DNA from: Channa striata
Lineage: Eukaryota; Chordata; Actinopteri; Anabantiformes; Channidae
Assembly: GCA_033026295.1 (NCBI GenBank)
Contig: CM065182.1
Span: 5,394,001-5,458,000, forward strand
DNA length: 64,000 nt
Direction of reading: 5' to 3'
Shown here: positions 28,038 through 41,254 of the stretch, one piece after another
How the letters are laid out: the number at the start of each line of letters is the position of its first letter
Numbering within the stretch: position 1 is the stretch's first letter
Notes under the pieces: generated by a model
Databases searched by the model: none
Seen by the model: the letters and a program-made list of their open reading frames with translations, nothing else
Told to the model about the DNA's origin: nothing
Position numbers and translations under genes: made by a program

Positions 28038-31000
28038 GCCTGGAGTGATGACCATGCAGGCACTGTCAGAAGAAGACCGCAGGTTGTGGATGGAGGCCAT
28101 GGATGGGAGAGAACCAGTAGGTTACCACGGTTACCGCTTTGTCCTTATGTAAAAGAAACAAAAGGGAATTTGAAAAAGCCCGAGAGGCAGGGACACACTG
28201 AGCATAACAAGAGCTCTAGCATTATTTGAAATCATTTTTGTACTGTTGATCTGATGTTGGCAGCTTTCCCTCTGCACATGCTCGCAGAACTTACACAGCC
28301 CAGTTCATCACCTGCCCTAGCTGAGGTTTTTAATCAAGAGCTCACAACACCTCTAAGCAATCCTGAGATAAAACTAACGAGGCACAAAGTTATTAATAGT
28401 ATTGAAAACATTTTATGTCCCTATGCTGACCCCTGTTCACCTGTACATTAAAACCACCCGGTGCTATAAATGTTGTGGCTGACGAGTTATGCCTTCATGG
28501 AGCTTGGTTAATGTGTTTAGGTTCTCCCATAAGTGAAATCAGTTTTACTAACAAGTCGGTTTGGCAGATGTAGATGAAAAACACAGCGTTAGATAATTTT
28601 TTCTTGTTTGCTACTAATGTAAAGTATAATCATCTTCTGCTTCATTAAGCTTACATGTAAATAAGTTTGAGATGATGATGTGTTTTTATTTGCAGGTGTA
28701 CAATCTAAACAAAGACAACCAGGCTGAAGGAAGTAAGTATTTTTTATTTCATTTTTAGATTTATTTATTTATTTTTTTTTGGCAAAATGTGGCTCGGCAT
28801 CTGAACAATCATTCGCTGTCTCTGAAACTTCTTAAAATGTGTCATCTCTGTTCGCCACCCTGTCTGTCAGTGGTTCAGCTGGATGTCACTGGGTTCAATG
28901 TGATGAAGAAGTTCATCTATGCAGTGGATACTCGAGGTACAGTGTCCAATCAGATTCCGGGGATTTTCTGCTTCCTGTACTTGTGTACTGTACTTTACTT
29001 TGGGATGGATAGTGAGATATGAGACAGCACAGTGGTGCATTGTACTGAAAACAGTCAGAACCAAGGGCAGCAGTGAAGTCATGGGCATATGATTTCACTG
29101 GATATACTCTGCTTATTTGTATTGTACCTCTACGTTCTTCGAAAACAGTAAACTTTATTGTGGTTTGTTGACGTTGGTAATCCTTAAAAATAACGATAAA
29201 ATGATGTCAATGGTAGAAAAAGGAAAATGTGCTGATATGTACAGAAATAATTTACCATTTCAATAAGACTGACTGGCGTCTTCTTGCCTCCGGAGTCGTT
29301 CTCCCCGCTAACAGTTCTAGATTAGGTAGATTGATTTTCTGTGACAGTTTTGACAGACAATCTCTGACTGGTGTCAGGTTACAAAAAAAACTCTCCTCTT
29401 CTCTCTTCCAGGTATTGATGAACAAGGCTTGTACAGGATCGTCGGTGTCAACTCCAAAGTACAAAAACTACTGAGCCTTGCTATGGGTAAACACAGAAAC
29501 TCACATATGTACTAAAATCCATCCTCTCCTCTGTGATCGTATTTGGTCATTTTCTGCTCTTTGCCCATCAGATCCGAAGACGTGTGCTGATGTGGAGCTG
29601 GAAAACCCAGAGTGGGAGATTAAGACCATCACCAGTGCTATTAAGCACTATCTCAGGTTAGTGTGAAAAGATTTCAATAAATATCACGTATGAGGGAAAC
29701 AGTACAAAGATAATGTGTAAAAATGTTATTATCTAAATGTCTTTATGTTCTACTAGATAGAAATTGTGATGAAGTTGTTTTTTAGTATTTAGAGGTGAAA
29801 GAACTTATTACCTTATTTACCTCATAGTACTAACATAAATTCTTTGATGCAGTATTTGCTGACTTTTTTTTTTTTTACACCTATTTTGTCTATTTTTGTC
29901 CACACATAAGAAATATTAATGGATATGTAGCACACACACATAATTCACTAGCATGTAAATGGGGACATTTAAAAGAAGACCTGAGAGAGCGAAGAAGCGT
30001 TTGTACTCCTCCATTCCAATTTTACTGCAGCAGCACCTCCAATAAGGCAAAGCATCATTGAGAATCAATAGAAGACATCACACTCCTCATGTAGCAGTCG
30101 TAAACTGATGTCCACTTTTTTTTTTAGTCTTGATTTACACAGATTAAAAAGACAAAAGGTAGAATGTTTTTCGTCCAGATCTGTGCTGATTTTCTACATT
30201 ATGGATAATGGTTCCATTATCTCAGCTGACTTTGTCAACCTGACATGGCCATCTCTGCTTTTTCAGAATGCTTCCTGCACCTGTCATGACGTACCAGTAC
30301 CAGATGAGCTTCATCAAAGCTGCTAGTGAGTATTTTCTAGTCTTATTTGTCTTATTCTAGTGTGAGCTCGCCTTGGATTAAAAAGGATAATGTCATAGTT
30401 TTTACATGAGGTGCACATGTACTTACAACGAACTGTTAAAGAGAAGTAAACATTGGATTACTGTTGGTTTAAGGTGAAATCCCCATGGATCATATCATGT
30501 TGAAGTGCGCTGTTTATCGATAGATTAAATATGGATTAGAGGCTGTTTTAAATTTTGTTAGACCCAGTTGTTCTGTCTCCTCTCTCAGTTCATTAGTTTG
30601 AATATGTTTCTTAAGATTTTCCCCCGTTTAACTGTGAGAATGAGAAGTCATTGCACGGCTGAGGCTTTGCTGTTAGACCACTTGCAAATGAAGGGTTCAC
30701 CCGCTGAGACACCGGGACACCCGCTGTGCCAACAGGGATCCTCTGTCTGCCCGTTTTATCTGGTAGTTGAGCCCACCGACGGTGCCACTTGATATTGTGT
30801 GAGGCCCACAGTGTGTTATTGACCTGCTGTGGTGCTGTAGTGTCTTCATACAGTTTGTATAGTAGACAAGCTGATCTAAATACAGGCTTATTCGGCTCTC
30901 TATTGATTTGTGACATGATCCCTGCTTGATGGCTGCCATTGTGCTCGGATCCCAGCCTACAAAGCACTGAATCAGTGCAGTCTTCTACTATATCCTGACT

Positions 31001-34000
31001 AGTCTCACTTTTTCCATTTGGACTTGGAATATTTCTTTAAACATAAGAACCAATACCAAATCTGCTCACAGCTGCACAGGTATGTGAACTGATTGAACTC
31101 AAATCTCGTCTGCATTATGTTCAAAGAAAGGTGGATGATGTGAAATGAAACTTTGAGATTTTTGAAATCCGGTGCAAAGACACTGTATCAACAGACAGAA
31201 GATCCCAAGTTAAAATCTTCAGCTCAGTGTTCCCACGATGGTGGAAGAAGCTTCCAGACCCACGCTCTGCATTCCCAATATTTAAAAAAACTGTTAAAAA
31301 CAGAACTATTCTGCAACTTCCTCTGCACTTCAATCTAATGGAAACAAAAAAGTTACTGTCTGTCCCATCTTGCACTTGCATTTCATAAACGGAAACATTT
31401 CTACTCATAGGAATTTCCTTCTACCAGATAATTCAATGCAAATGCAAAGAGCTGGGTAAGTAGAGAACAACGATGACGTCACGCCTCCATTCTGTAGATG
31501 AAAAAGTAGATTACCTGGAGATCTAGACTTGTCAAAACAATGTGATCTTTGAAAAACAACCTGGAAATGCCAGGAGAAGTGATTTTATATTCAGGTGTAA
31601 TGATGATTTGTATCATTTATAAGTTTTTTGTTGTTCGTTTCCTCAGTCACATGAATGATAATATACTAATACAACAAAATCTTGGTCACATTAGCCAAGT
31701 TTTTTAAAAAGCCCCAAAATCATAAGAATGTGATCATGAAAATGGGAAATTCTTGTGACTAACTTTAGTATAAAGTGCGGGAATATAACATTGAGGAATT
31801 AGCTTAAAGGAAGTACAGATCGTCATAACATGTGTCAGATAATTGACGGACCTCCAACCTCTCACACACAATAAGACTGAGTTTTTTTGTGTATTAGCTG
31901 TAAATTATACAACTTATTAACTTGTTTATCTGACCACGGTGTAATTTTTAATGCGCAAACAAATTCCTTAAAGTAAACAGGATAATAATATTCATGCAGT
32001 TAATCCTATTTACTGGTTCAGATTGTGATCAATGAAGAGGTTGAGTCTCGCTACACGACTCTGCTGACCGCTAAACAGCCTCACTGTTCATTACAAAAAC
32101 TTCTAAAAATAAACCACAGCATAAAACCTCTCCACCGTGGCTAAGCAAGAATTTAAGCGGACAGATGAAAGAAAGAGACCTTGTCCTTAAAAGATTGGTT
32201 AAACGTGGTCACAAAGACGACAGATTCCTGTTCAGACTTTTATGAAACACAGTGACAAGAAACATAAGAAAAGCTTAAACAGTTTTTCATAAAACTAATA
32301 AATGAGGGAACAGGAAATTGCAGTGATAGAAATTAAAAAGAACGCTGACTTAAATATAAATTATATCCCGTTCAGAGGTTGCAAACTCTTTTTGATTTCT
32401 TTTCTGTATATATTTTGTTGAATCTGGCTTTAAATATTCCAAGCAAAGCTATAAACATGACCCCCCAAATGTGAGGGTGACAAATCTGTATTTATAAGTG
32501 TTCAGAGGTTGTTGTAATTGTTATTAGACAGTGTTTTTTAGATTTGAAAGTGGCTTCATTGTTAGTAACCTTAATTATCTGCATGAAAACAAATTAAACA
32601 TTTATATTATTTGTGCTTGTCCAGAATTTACCCAGGTAAAACTTGAAACTTGATTTCTTTTCTGGAGACTGCTTATCTGATCCCCCCAAACGTACAAATA
32701 TTTATGATCCTCAATTGTTGTATTTTAGCCTTTTTTTAGAAACTAGCCTGTATATTATCATAAAAAAACAAATCATTTATGATGTGATGCCTTAAAACTA
32801 ATTGGAATATTTTGATCCCTAAAAGTACAATATTGTTGGTTTGCAGTGTTTTACCTTTGTTTTATTATTTTATCTGGTTAAACGTCTGTTGGAACCGAGG
32901 GTGAAAATTAGCTGTTGAGCTCACCGTGACTCACTCGCACAGATGTAAAAGTTAAATAAACAAAGTTGAAGTAAATATGTCGAAAGTGAAAACCTGCTGC
33001 AGAGAAAGCTTTGTGTTTGGAAGTTGTTGAGTTCTCAGCCACCACCTGATGGGTGCAGTGTGTTGAATTAGGGGAAAAAAAAAATATTGTTTTAAATGCT
33101 TGAAGACAGTAGTTGCTGCAATCATTTGACTGCATTCCATTCTTCTGGGGAAGCTCCTAGGCAACAAAATAAACTTTTGCAAGCACAAAATGTAATAGCA
33201 CAGTCCATTAGTTTGTGCTTACTTGTTTTTCCAATTTACTTTATTTAGGTTGATGTGGTTCCCGTTCTGTGTTTCTTCTCTGTGCTGCTGCTGTATCTGC
33301 ATTTTGAGTCACTCAACAAGTTCAGGTTTGGTCAAACGAGGACATTTAACAGCCGTGACCTGTTTTCTTTGCTTGTCAGTAGCTAAACGTCTAGAAAGCT
33401 GATCTGACAGGGAAAATAACTCCAGGAAATTACCGTGTGTCTGGCATCGCTACCAAGAAATGGTTGTACAGTGAGGTCAACTGGAGAGAAAATGAGAAAA
33501 GTGCATTAAAATGTGTACGTGGGGAAAAGACTACAAAGGTAGCTTGTTAGACTTGGGCCACCCATGTTTTAATGCATGATTTTATAATAATCATAAAGCA
33601 TAACTCATACTTGCCAGCTGTTTGTATGATTTACTTCTCTTATCTCACCATCGCTCTTTCCTGCTCTTCAAACTCTTCATTTTTTTTTCTCCTGCCTTTC
33701 AGTTTTGTGTTTATGTGGGTGTCAGCATTTGTATGTCGTGAGTTATTGTGAATGCATATTTGATGGAGTGTGTCTTCAAGTGAGAATGTGCCGATTTTTC
33801 CAAGGCAGATTTTGCCGAAGCAGGGAGGTGTCTTGAGGACAGCGTCCCCAGTTGAACTCCTTCCTTTAGCTCCACCTTTCTCCTCCTCTCGTTCACGCAT
33901 CAACTCCCAACTCCTCCCATTACCGTGCTCGCGAACCTTCCTCCTTCCTCCTCTAGTTTCATCTCGGCTTACTCTCCTGTCATCTCGTGCTGCTCTTGTT

Positions 34001-37000
34001 TAAGTACCTGGTCCTAACAGAGGGTAAGGGTGGAGGAAATGGAGTGGATAACACGGTGGGAGTGTAGTCGGGTGATGAAAGGGAGGAGGGAGGGTGGTGC
34101 CACCTGGATTTTAGGTACCTGCTTTAGACATGTACCAGCAACGAAAACATACAGTAATTACTCCCTCATTATCCCTAGTCAGTGGGTTCACTGTGTTTTC
34201 ATTTTTGACTGCTGCTGAGGTGATGATTTCTCAGCCAAATGTCACTTTTATCAGTGGTTTTAAAGTCTGATACACAAAAGAGCCGAGAGGCTGAGGCATG
34301 ATTCAAGGGTTAAAGATGATCAGCATGGTTTAACCTAAAGCCAATCGTCAGTTCTGCGTTGGAAGTCGAACCTGAATTCAGACATTTGGCAGAGATTAAA
34401 AAAAGAAGTCTCTTCCTCTCAAGCAGCCGCGCTATGATAAAAATCAATCTTCACCTGTTGTCGAATACACTTTTGTTTTGCTTGGTTTTGACACACCAGA
34501 CTGGTACATTGAAAGCATCTGATGATATTTTTAATGAACCCTATCGCTCAGACGTGCCATCTTTTTTCTGATCATTTCCTTATTATAATGACGTAATGTT
34601 GTGTGAGCACACTGCACACAGAGACCTTCATGCAAGAGCACATTCAGAGTCTGAGAGAGGTTCAAATCTTGGCCAACAGCATCTTTGCAGTCTCGAGAAA
34701 AGGGCCTTACAGCAGAGTAACGGAAGAGCCATAGTTAATCATTTAGACTTGCTTTGTTTGCATGAATGAATGCAGACAGTGTAATGTTGCCGTTAGACAG
34801 GTGGTGTAATTTTCAGCATCCATTAAATCATTGGTCAAACATTATGCTTTGTCATATCCCACATGATAATTCTGATAATTTGTGTAAGTGATGAGCAGGC
34901 AGCTCCAAGTCTTTGAGCTTGACAAGAAACCGAAAACACAAAACAGGAAACTGAGAGATGGAGATTTACTTGTCCTCCAGGGTTTTGTTTTTTGGGATAA
35001 ATTTAAACTGAGACAAAGACAAACACCTGCTGTTTACTTCTACCCCAGGAACCTCACCCTCCTCCTTTTCAAACAGATGTTCGACTCTCGACTTTAAGCC
35101 CTGCATGCCTGCTAATAAAACAAACGCGACGCATGCAAAGCTTGCAGTCAATGGGCACTCACGATGCCGCCTTTATAGTAGGTCGCCTGCAGCAACCGTC
35201 TATATTTGTGCAGGAGTGAATCTCCAATGCCGCATTTTTCTAGCATTGACAGCCTCTATTATATAATAAACTGACTATAAATCCATTGTTTCTGAGTATC
35301 AGGAAAAGTTATTGGCATAAATTCTCCACATAGTGGAGACCTAATCTGTTTGTTCAGGCATCCATCAACTCCCATTTGTTCCAGTTAGTTGTGACTATAC
35401 ATTTTTAAATGTCCATAAACCATGCTTTCGATCTCTGCAGTTGTTTCCTGACTCTCTCATGACTGGCAACTGTCGAGCTCAAGCAAAATGCAAATGCTTT
35501 TCAGCCGCTGAGGCCCTGCCCGCCTGCAGTTAAATAATGCACACACAAACAAGTTGGCAAAAATACAATAAAATACAGGGTTATTATAGATTAGGTGAAA
35601 TCAAATTCATCCTTATTTTAGCCAGTGAAATGCAGTAACTGGTGAATCATATTTAGTGTGCGAGTTAATTCCACAGCCTATTCTGACTGTTAAACCTGTA
35701 AAGTCCTTCCTTAAATTCACTTCTGGACAGAATGACTATTGCATATGCATCCGAAATGTGAAATGTAGTTTGAAAACGACATGTTTACGCAGACATTGCT
35801 GTATGTAGATGTAGCCGAGTTATGAGCTGCTTTGAGAAGATGGAGAAGAATATGTGTTTTTAGTGTAAGGTGTGAAGTGGCAGACGCCAGAAAATGTTGA
35901 CAACTCCCATGGGGTGTGTGTGGGTATATTGTATGTTTGTGTATGTTAAAGCTGTTGTTAGCTGATGTTATCTCGGATGTGTGACTGGTCACAAGTTTTT
36001 TTTTTTTTTTTTATCGTTCGTATCACTTATGTGTTATTCAGTCACTATCTTCGCAGCAGGTCGTCTCTCTGGGTGTATGTGCAGATGATATGTTGGAGCT
36101 TGTCGGCCATGCTCGTTGGTATGAATGTGCCTGTGGTTGAGAACTTCTGCCCAGTTGTGAGTGTATTGCTTGGCGCTGACAGCCACGGCCCTGAGGGTTG
36201 ATGCGATGCGAGTCTGCTGTCATCTCCTTATCGACCAGCTCTGCAGACGTGACTTATTATCGCCATTTAACAACATGTCTGTGGTCAGCAGAGGTGACTG
36301 TCTGTTACTGCCTGGCCCCTCTACCTGCTAATCGTCCCCACGCAGAATTTCTCGAACTAAAACGACCTGTTCTGCATTTACGTCTGACGTCACCTCTCCG
36401 CCTGTCTTGTCTGGTCTCTTCATCTCTCTCTTGCTGTCTTGATGTAAGCGATGCTCTTTCGGTCTATATCAGAAGAGTTGTAAATTACTTGATTGTACTG
36501 ACCTTAAGCATGACGTTTAATTCTTTTTTTACAATTCTAATGAAATAACCAAAACAAAGAATGCAATAGTCGTTCTCTAATACTTTGCAACAGATTGTCG
36601 GTAGGAATTAGCTCTAAGCCCTTTGGTTCCTGCTAGTCACAAATAAAAAGCTTTATTAAAAAAATAATATCCATAATATAGAGTAAAAGGGGCTTTTTAG
36701 GGCTTTATTGAGTATTTAAAGCTGAATGATGGCATATTATATGAATGATGAAAAAATCATATAACGAAAAGACCAAGAATAGCCAGGCTGTGTTGTTCCC
36801 CACTGTGTCAAATGCACAGTGGAATGCATCCTATCGTCTTTATAGTTTGAGTTATAACTATATATAATATAAACCCCTACAACCTGTATACGTGTAAAAT
36901 GTACATAAAGAGAAAAAAGTTGCCACGATTTGCACATGTTGCAGCAACATGGCTCGGTCATAGCAAAGTCCGGGTGCTGAACCGGTCTGTTTCCAGTCCA

Positions 37001-40000
37001 GACCTGTCAACCGTTGAAAACATTTGGTCCTGTTGAGCAGCTGAGGTTCTTTATCTGGCAACGCAGTTGAAAGATGTGGCTGGAACAATGAACTCAGTTG
37101 GTCTCTCTAGTGTTCAGATGTGATGCAACACAGCCGTACACATGCCCCCGTCCCAAGTGTTTTTAGAGACGTTTGCTGGCATCAAGTAAAAACTATTTCC
37201 AAGGTCCCAAATGATTCAGATTTATTGGTTTATTCTTATAGAATATGTATCGATTATGTGTCGGCCCTTCACCAAGTTTTTCAAAATGTACTTTTTTTAC
37301 ATTTGCCAGTTATTACAGTACATAACATCTTTGTAACAGCAATAATAATTTCCACATGTAGACCTGCTTAATGTTTCATTTTTTTCAGTAACTAAGTAAA
37401 CAACTGTGACAACTCTGAAGGCTTTTTTTTCTTCACCAGTCTCTCTCCTTGTATTTCTATCTGTTTCCAGAGATGGACAACCCAGAGGCCAGAGTGAAGG
37501 AGATCCACGCCCTGGTTCACAGACTGCCTGATAAGAACAGACAAATGCTGGGGCTGCTCATGAAACACTTGGCCAAGTAGGTGCAAATATCATCTGGACA
37601 CAGATGCTTAACTGCGGTCATTATTATGTCACTGGAAAAGAATTACAGCTATGTGCAATCTCATGACCACATGAATTATGGCAGTGACTTCTGAAATGGA
37701 AATTCATCCAGCAGCTGTCCGCCCAAATCTCTCTGTTGAGTTATGCACGAAAGGAAAATAAAGCTCTAGTGTCAAGGCACAGGTGTTTCTGTGGATGCAA
37801 GACAGTCCAATAGCAACCATAGCAACCATGGCTTTAGCCACAGCATAAGAAGTCGTGGTGCATTTGACATGTATTTGTATATTTTAACATTTAGGGTAAT
37901 TACTGCCGTTACAAAAATTTTGGTGACATAACTCAATCATCTTTTGGACCTGGTTTAGCTCGGCTGTAACATCCTGTACTGTTTTTTTTTTACCATTCAC
38001 CTGCAAAGGACAAAATCACTGTTTATTGGGAGATAATAGGACGCTACTTACACTTACCCTTTGAGCCAAGTAGCATTTACTGTTTCAGTCAAGAACATTT
38101 CAGCAGGGCACACGCTGGTCAGCAGATCATTTTTTTTATGTAGTCCTACTTCCTGACAAAATGCCTTTTTGTTTTCTTTCTCCTGGGACTTCATATTCCA
38201 CCATCCACATTTAGTTCTGTTTTACTGGTGTACATAGGGACTGGATTAACAAGAAGACATGTGAATTAAAGATGTCTATCTTCGGCTTAGAGAACCACAA
38301 GCTGCTCAAAAATAAGAGCTTGAGACAGTTATCTTATGTGCGTGTAATCTTCTTTTGCAGGCAAATAACTCACCTAAGCCTGGTGGTATATCAGATCTTT
38401 TTTTTTTTCTGCAGTGTGATATAATGTATGACAAATGATATGACAGTCATGACCATTCAGAACGTATTTCGATCACAAATGCAGATACATTTAATGCGGA
38501 TACACACCTGCCGAACGTCATCGTCATCGATGACTTAGAGGCTGAATGGATGAATCACATTCAGTCCCTTTCAGATCGGGTTCATCAGCATCACTGCCAA
38601 GGTGAACCTTAGAATTTGGGTAAAAAAGAGAAAATAAGCCAAAACAACTATAGGAATGGACATATTTCAAAGAGTGAGTTCATCATGAAGTGATGGATTG
38701 AGAGGGAAAATGAAAAGTTTCTTATGTTCTCACAGTTTGTCCCTCCTTTGCTCTGTAAATTGCGGAATTGAAAAGTAAGCACTGTTTGTGCTTTTCATTT
38801 ACGCTCTTGCACAGTGCGGCTTTCTTTGCCTCTCTACCTTTACCACTTTACCTCTACACAAACCTCAGTGTCAGATCTTTTGCATTCAAATTAAACAAAA
38901 TTGTCTGATTTTAAAAACCAAACATTATAAGTCATTTAAAACCAGAGAACAATGTGCTGGTCATGACACGGCACCCGTGGTGCATTTCCTTCAATGCCAC
39001 AAACACTTGAGCCATTAGCATCTTGCAGTTTCTAAAACCCAAAGCCTTATCGCTCAGGTCCTGCAGAGACGACTGCTGGTGTCCTCCTGCGACTCCTGCT
39101 TGATGACTTTGACCTTTCCCCACTTGTAGCTCTGACCCGATGTTCACAGATGGCTGATTATCTGTTGTTTGTTGCCAGGGCTGTAACTCCTTCCTCACCT
39201 GCACAGCTGTATAATCACGGCTCAAAGTGGGTGTGAATGACACATTGTTGGTTTTAAAAGCTTCATTAAAGGGCCTTTAGAAGCTGTCTGACCAAGCGGA
39301 TCAGACGGAGTCTAAAGCTGGGATGACACGGCCAAATGTTTGCACTACATAGTTTTTTATAATGATCCATTCGTATTTACTTCAAAATGGTAATAATTCT
39401 AAAACTGTGAATACAGAATAGTGTGTCTCCCACACTCATCTCCTCTCTCTCCCTTCAACAGTGTTGCGAGTCATCACCAGCAGAACCTGATGACCATCGC
39501 CAACCTGGGTGTGGTGTTTGGACCAACCCTTCTTCGACCTCAGGAGGAGACGGTGGCAGCCATCATGGACATCAAGTTCCAGAACATTGTAGTGGAGATC
39601 CTCATAGAGCACCATGAGAAGGTGAGAGGATGTGACTGAACACAAATGGTTAAAAACACACTCTTTCATTTAGTTGCAAACACCAGAAATGATGTATTCT
39701 TGCTTTGATTGGTCATATACTGTACTAAAACATAGATATCTCACATGTTTTGTGCTTTTCAAAGAATCTGTGCATATTAATATAAGTTCTTCAGCATTTA
39801 AATCCCTTTTTCCCATTTCTCTTCTTGAGCAGAGCTATGTGTGTGAAGCATATGCTGAAAAGCATATGACCACAGTGATGGTAGCTGAAATAAGTATTAG
39901 TTGTTCAAAAAACAAACATTTTGAAAAATAGGAAATACTTAGGGGGAACTATAAAACAATGCATGGACTTTTTTTTTTTTTTTTTTTTTACAGCAGTGTT

Positions 40001-40848
40001 TTCTGAATTTTGCAAATAAATTATAGCTATTTCACAATCAGCTGCAATTCAGTTGCACCACTCCAGGAATGACACACATTCAACCATCAGTGTTTTCGCC
40101 CACAAGATTTATTACTGTTGTAGGTGAAATGGCATTTGGTTTGTTACATTTTTAGCTCCGTGTTTGCATGAAATCTCAAACTGGCCTGTTTCTGCATGGA
40201 TGGACATGTTTTTTCATTTAAGCAAAACATTGTTATCAGTGTCTCTGCCCTAAATGTGGTAGATAAGCTGTGTTGTCCTTTCGATACACACAAGACCATA
40301 AAGCAAAACCATGTTCTCTACGTGTTATTTAGTAGAGATTTGTTTCTTTCATTTTTCATTTTGTAAATGTACTGTGTGTACAGTTCCATGCTTGTACTCC
40401 AACCTGACTCTCTTGTCTGATTTGCACAGATATTCGGGGATGCACCAAGTCCTGCAGCTGGTCAGAACAATCTGCAGCTCAACGTGTCTAGGAGAAAAAG
40501 CACTGAGAGCAAAGTCCCATCCTGCAGCGAGAGGCCGCTCACCCTCTTCCATACACCAACACATTCCAATAAAGGTCAGATAAACTCATTTGCCCAATGC
40601 AAACTTTAAAATGTGTTGATTCACTGTTGATTTCTTATGTTTTCTGTTACCGTATAGTGGAGTCAGGGAGAAAATAAAGTGTCTACACAGCGGTCAACAG
40701 GTGTTAGAACAGGAACAGGCTTATCTATATAGAAATTAAACATTGTTCTGACTGCATGAGCTTGGTCTTTGTTCTTCTAGGTGAAAAGAGGAACAGTGTT
40801 GCCACAGTCGGCGAGCTGCAGCCTCCAGTTCCCTTCTCTGCAAACTGT

Positions 40849-40882
<34 letters not shown>

Positions 40883-41196
40883 AAGGTCGAACCCCGAGAC
40901 ACAGCCTGACCAGCAACGACGGAGAACAGGAGACTCGGCAGAACCGACCCAGTTCACTGTGAGTGGGACAGAGCAATGATGTAAAATGAAAGTCAACCTG
41001 TGGTTCAATTCAATTCAGTTCAACTTTATTTATATGGCACCAATTCACAACAGAGTCACCTCAAAGTGGTGCCTCATGCAGGGGCCTTACAGATTGAATT
41101 CTTTATTAAGAAATAGAGAAAGTGCTCACTGAGTAAATAATGTTAATGATAATGATGATATCAATGCTCAAGAAGGTGTACACATACATGCATACG

Positions 41197-41254
<58 letters not shown>

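Larger units (their letters stand above)
30326..37470 (+). other. arhgap26 intron, 7.1 kb, with transposon debris
   Basis: It holds two non-LTR fragments (about 31.2 and 32.1 kb) and one Tc1-like remnant (about 36.9-37.2 kb). A T-rich/C-rich patch lies at 33650-34020. No exon was recognised. Confidence 0.8.

Noticed and set aside
33640..34020. C/T-rich open frames on both strands
   Set aside because: Biased composition with many CTC/TCC words and no domain; intronic.
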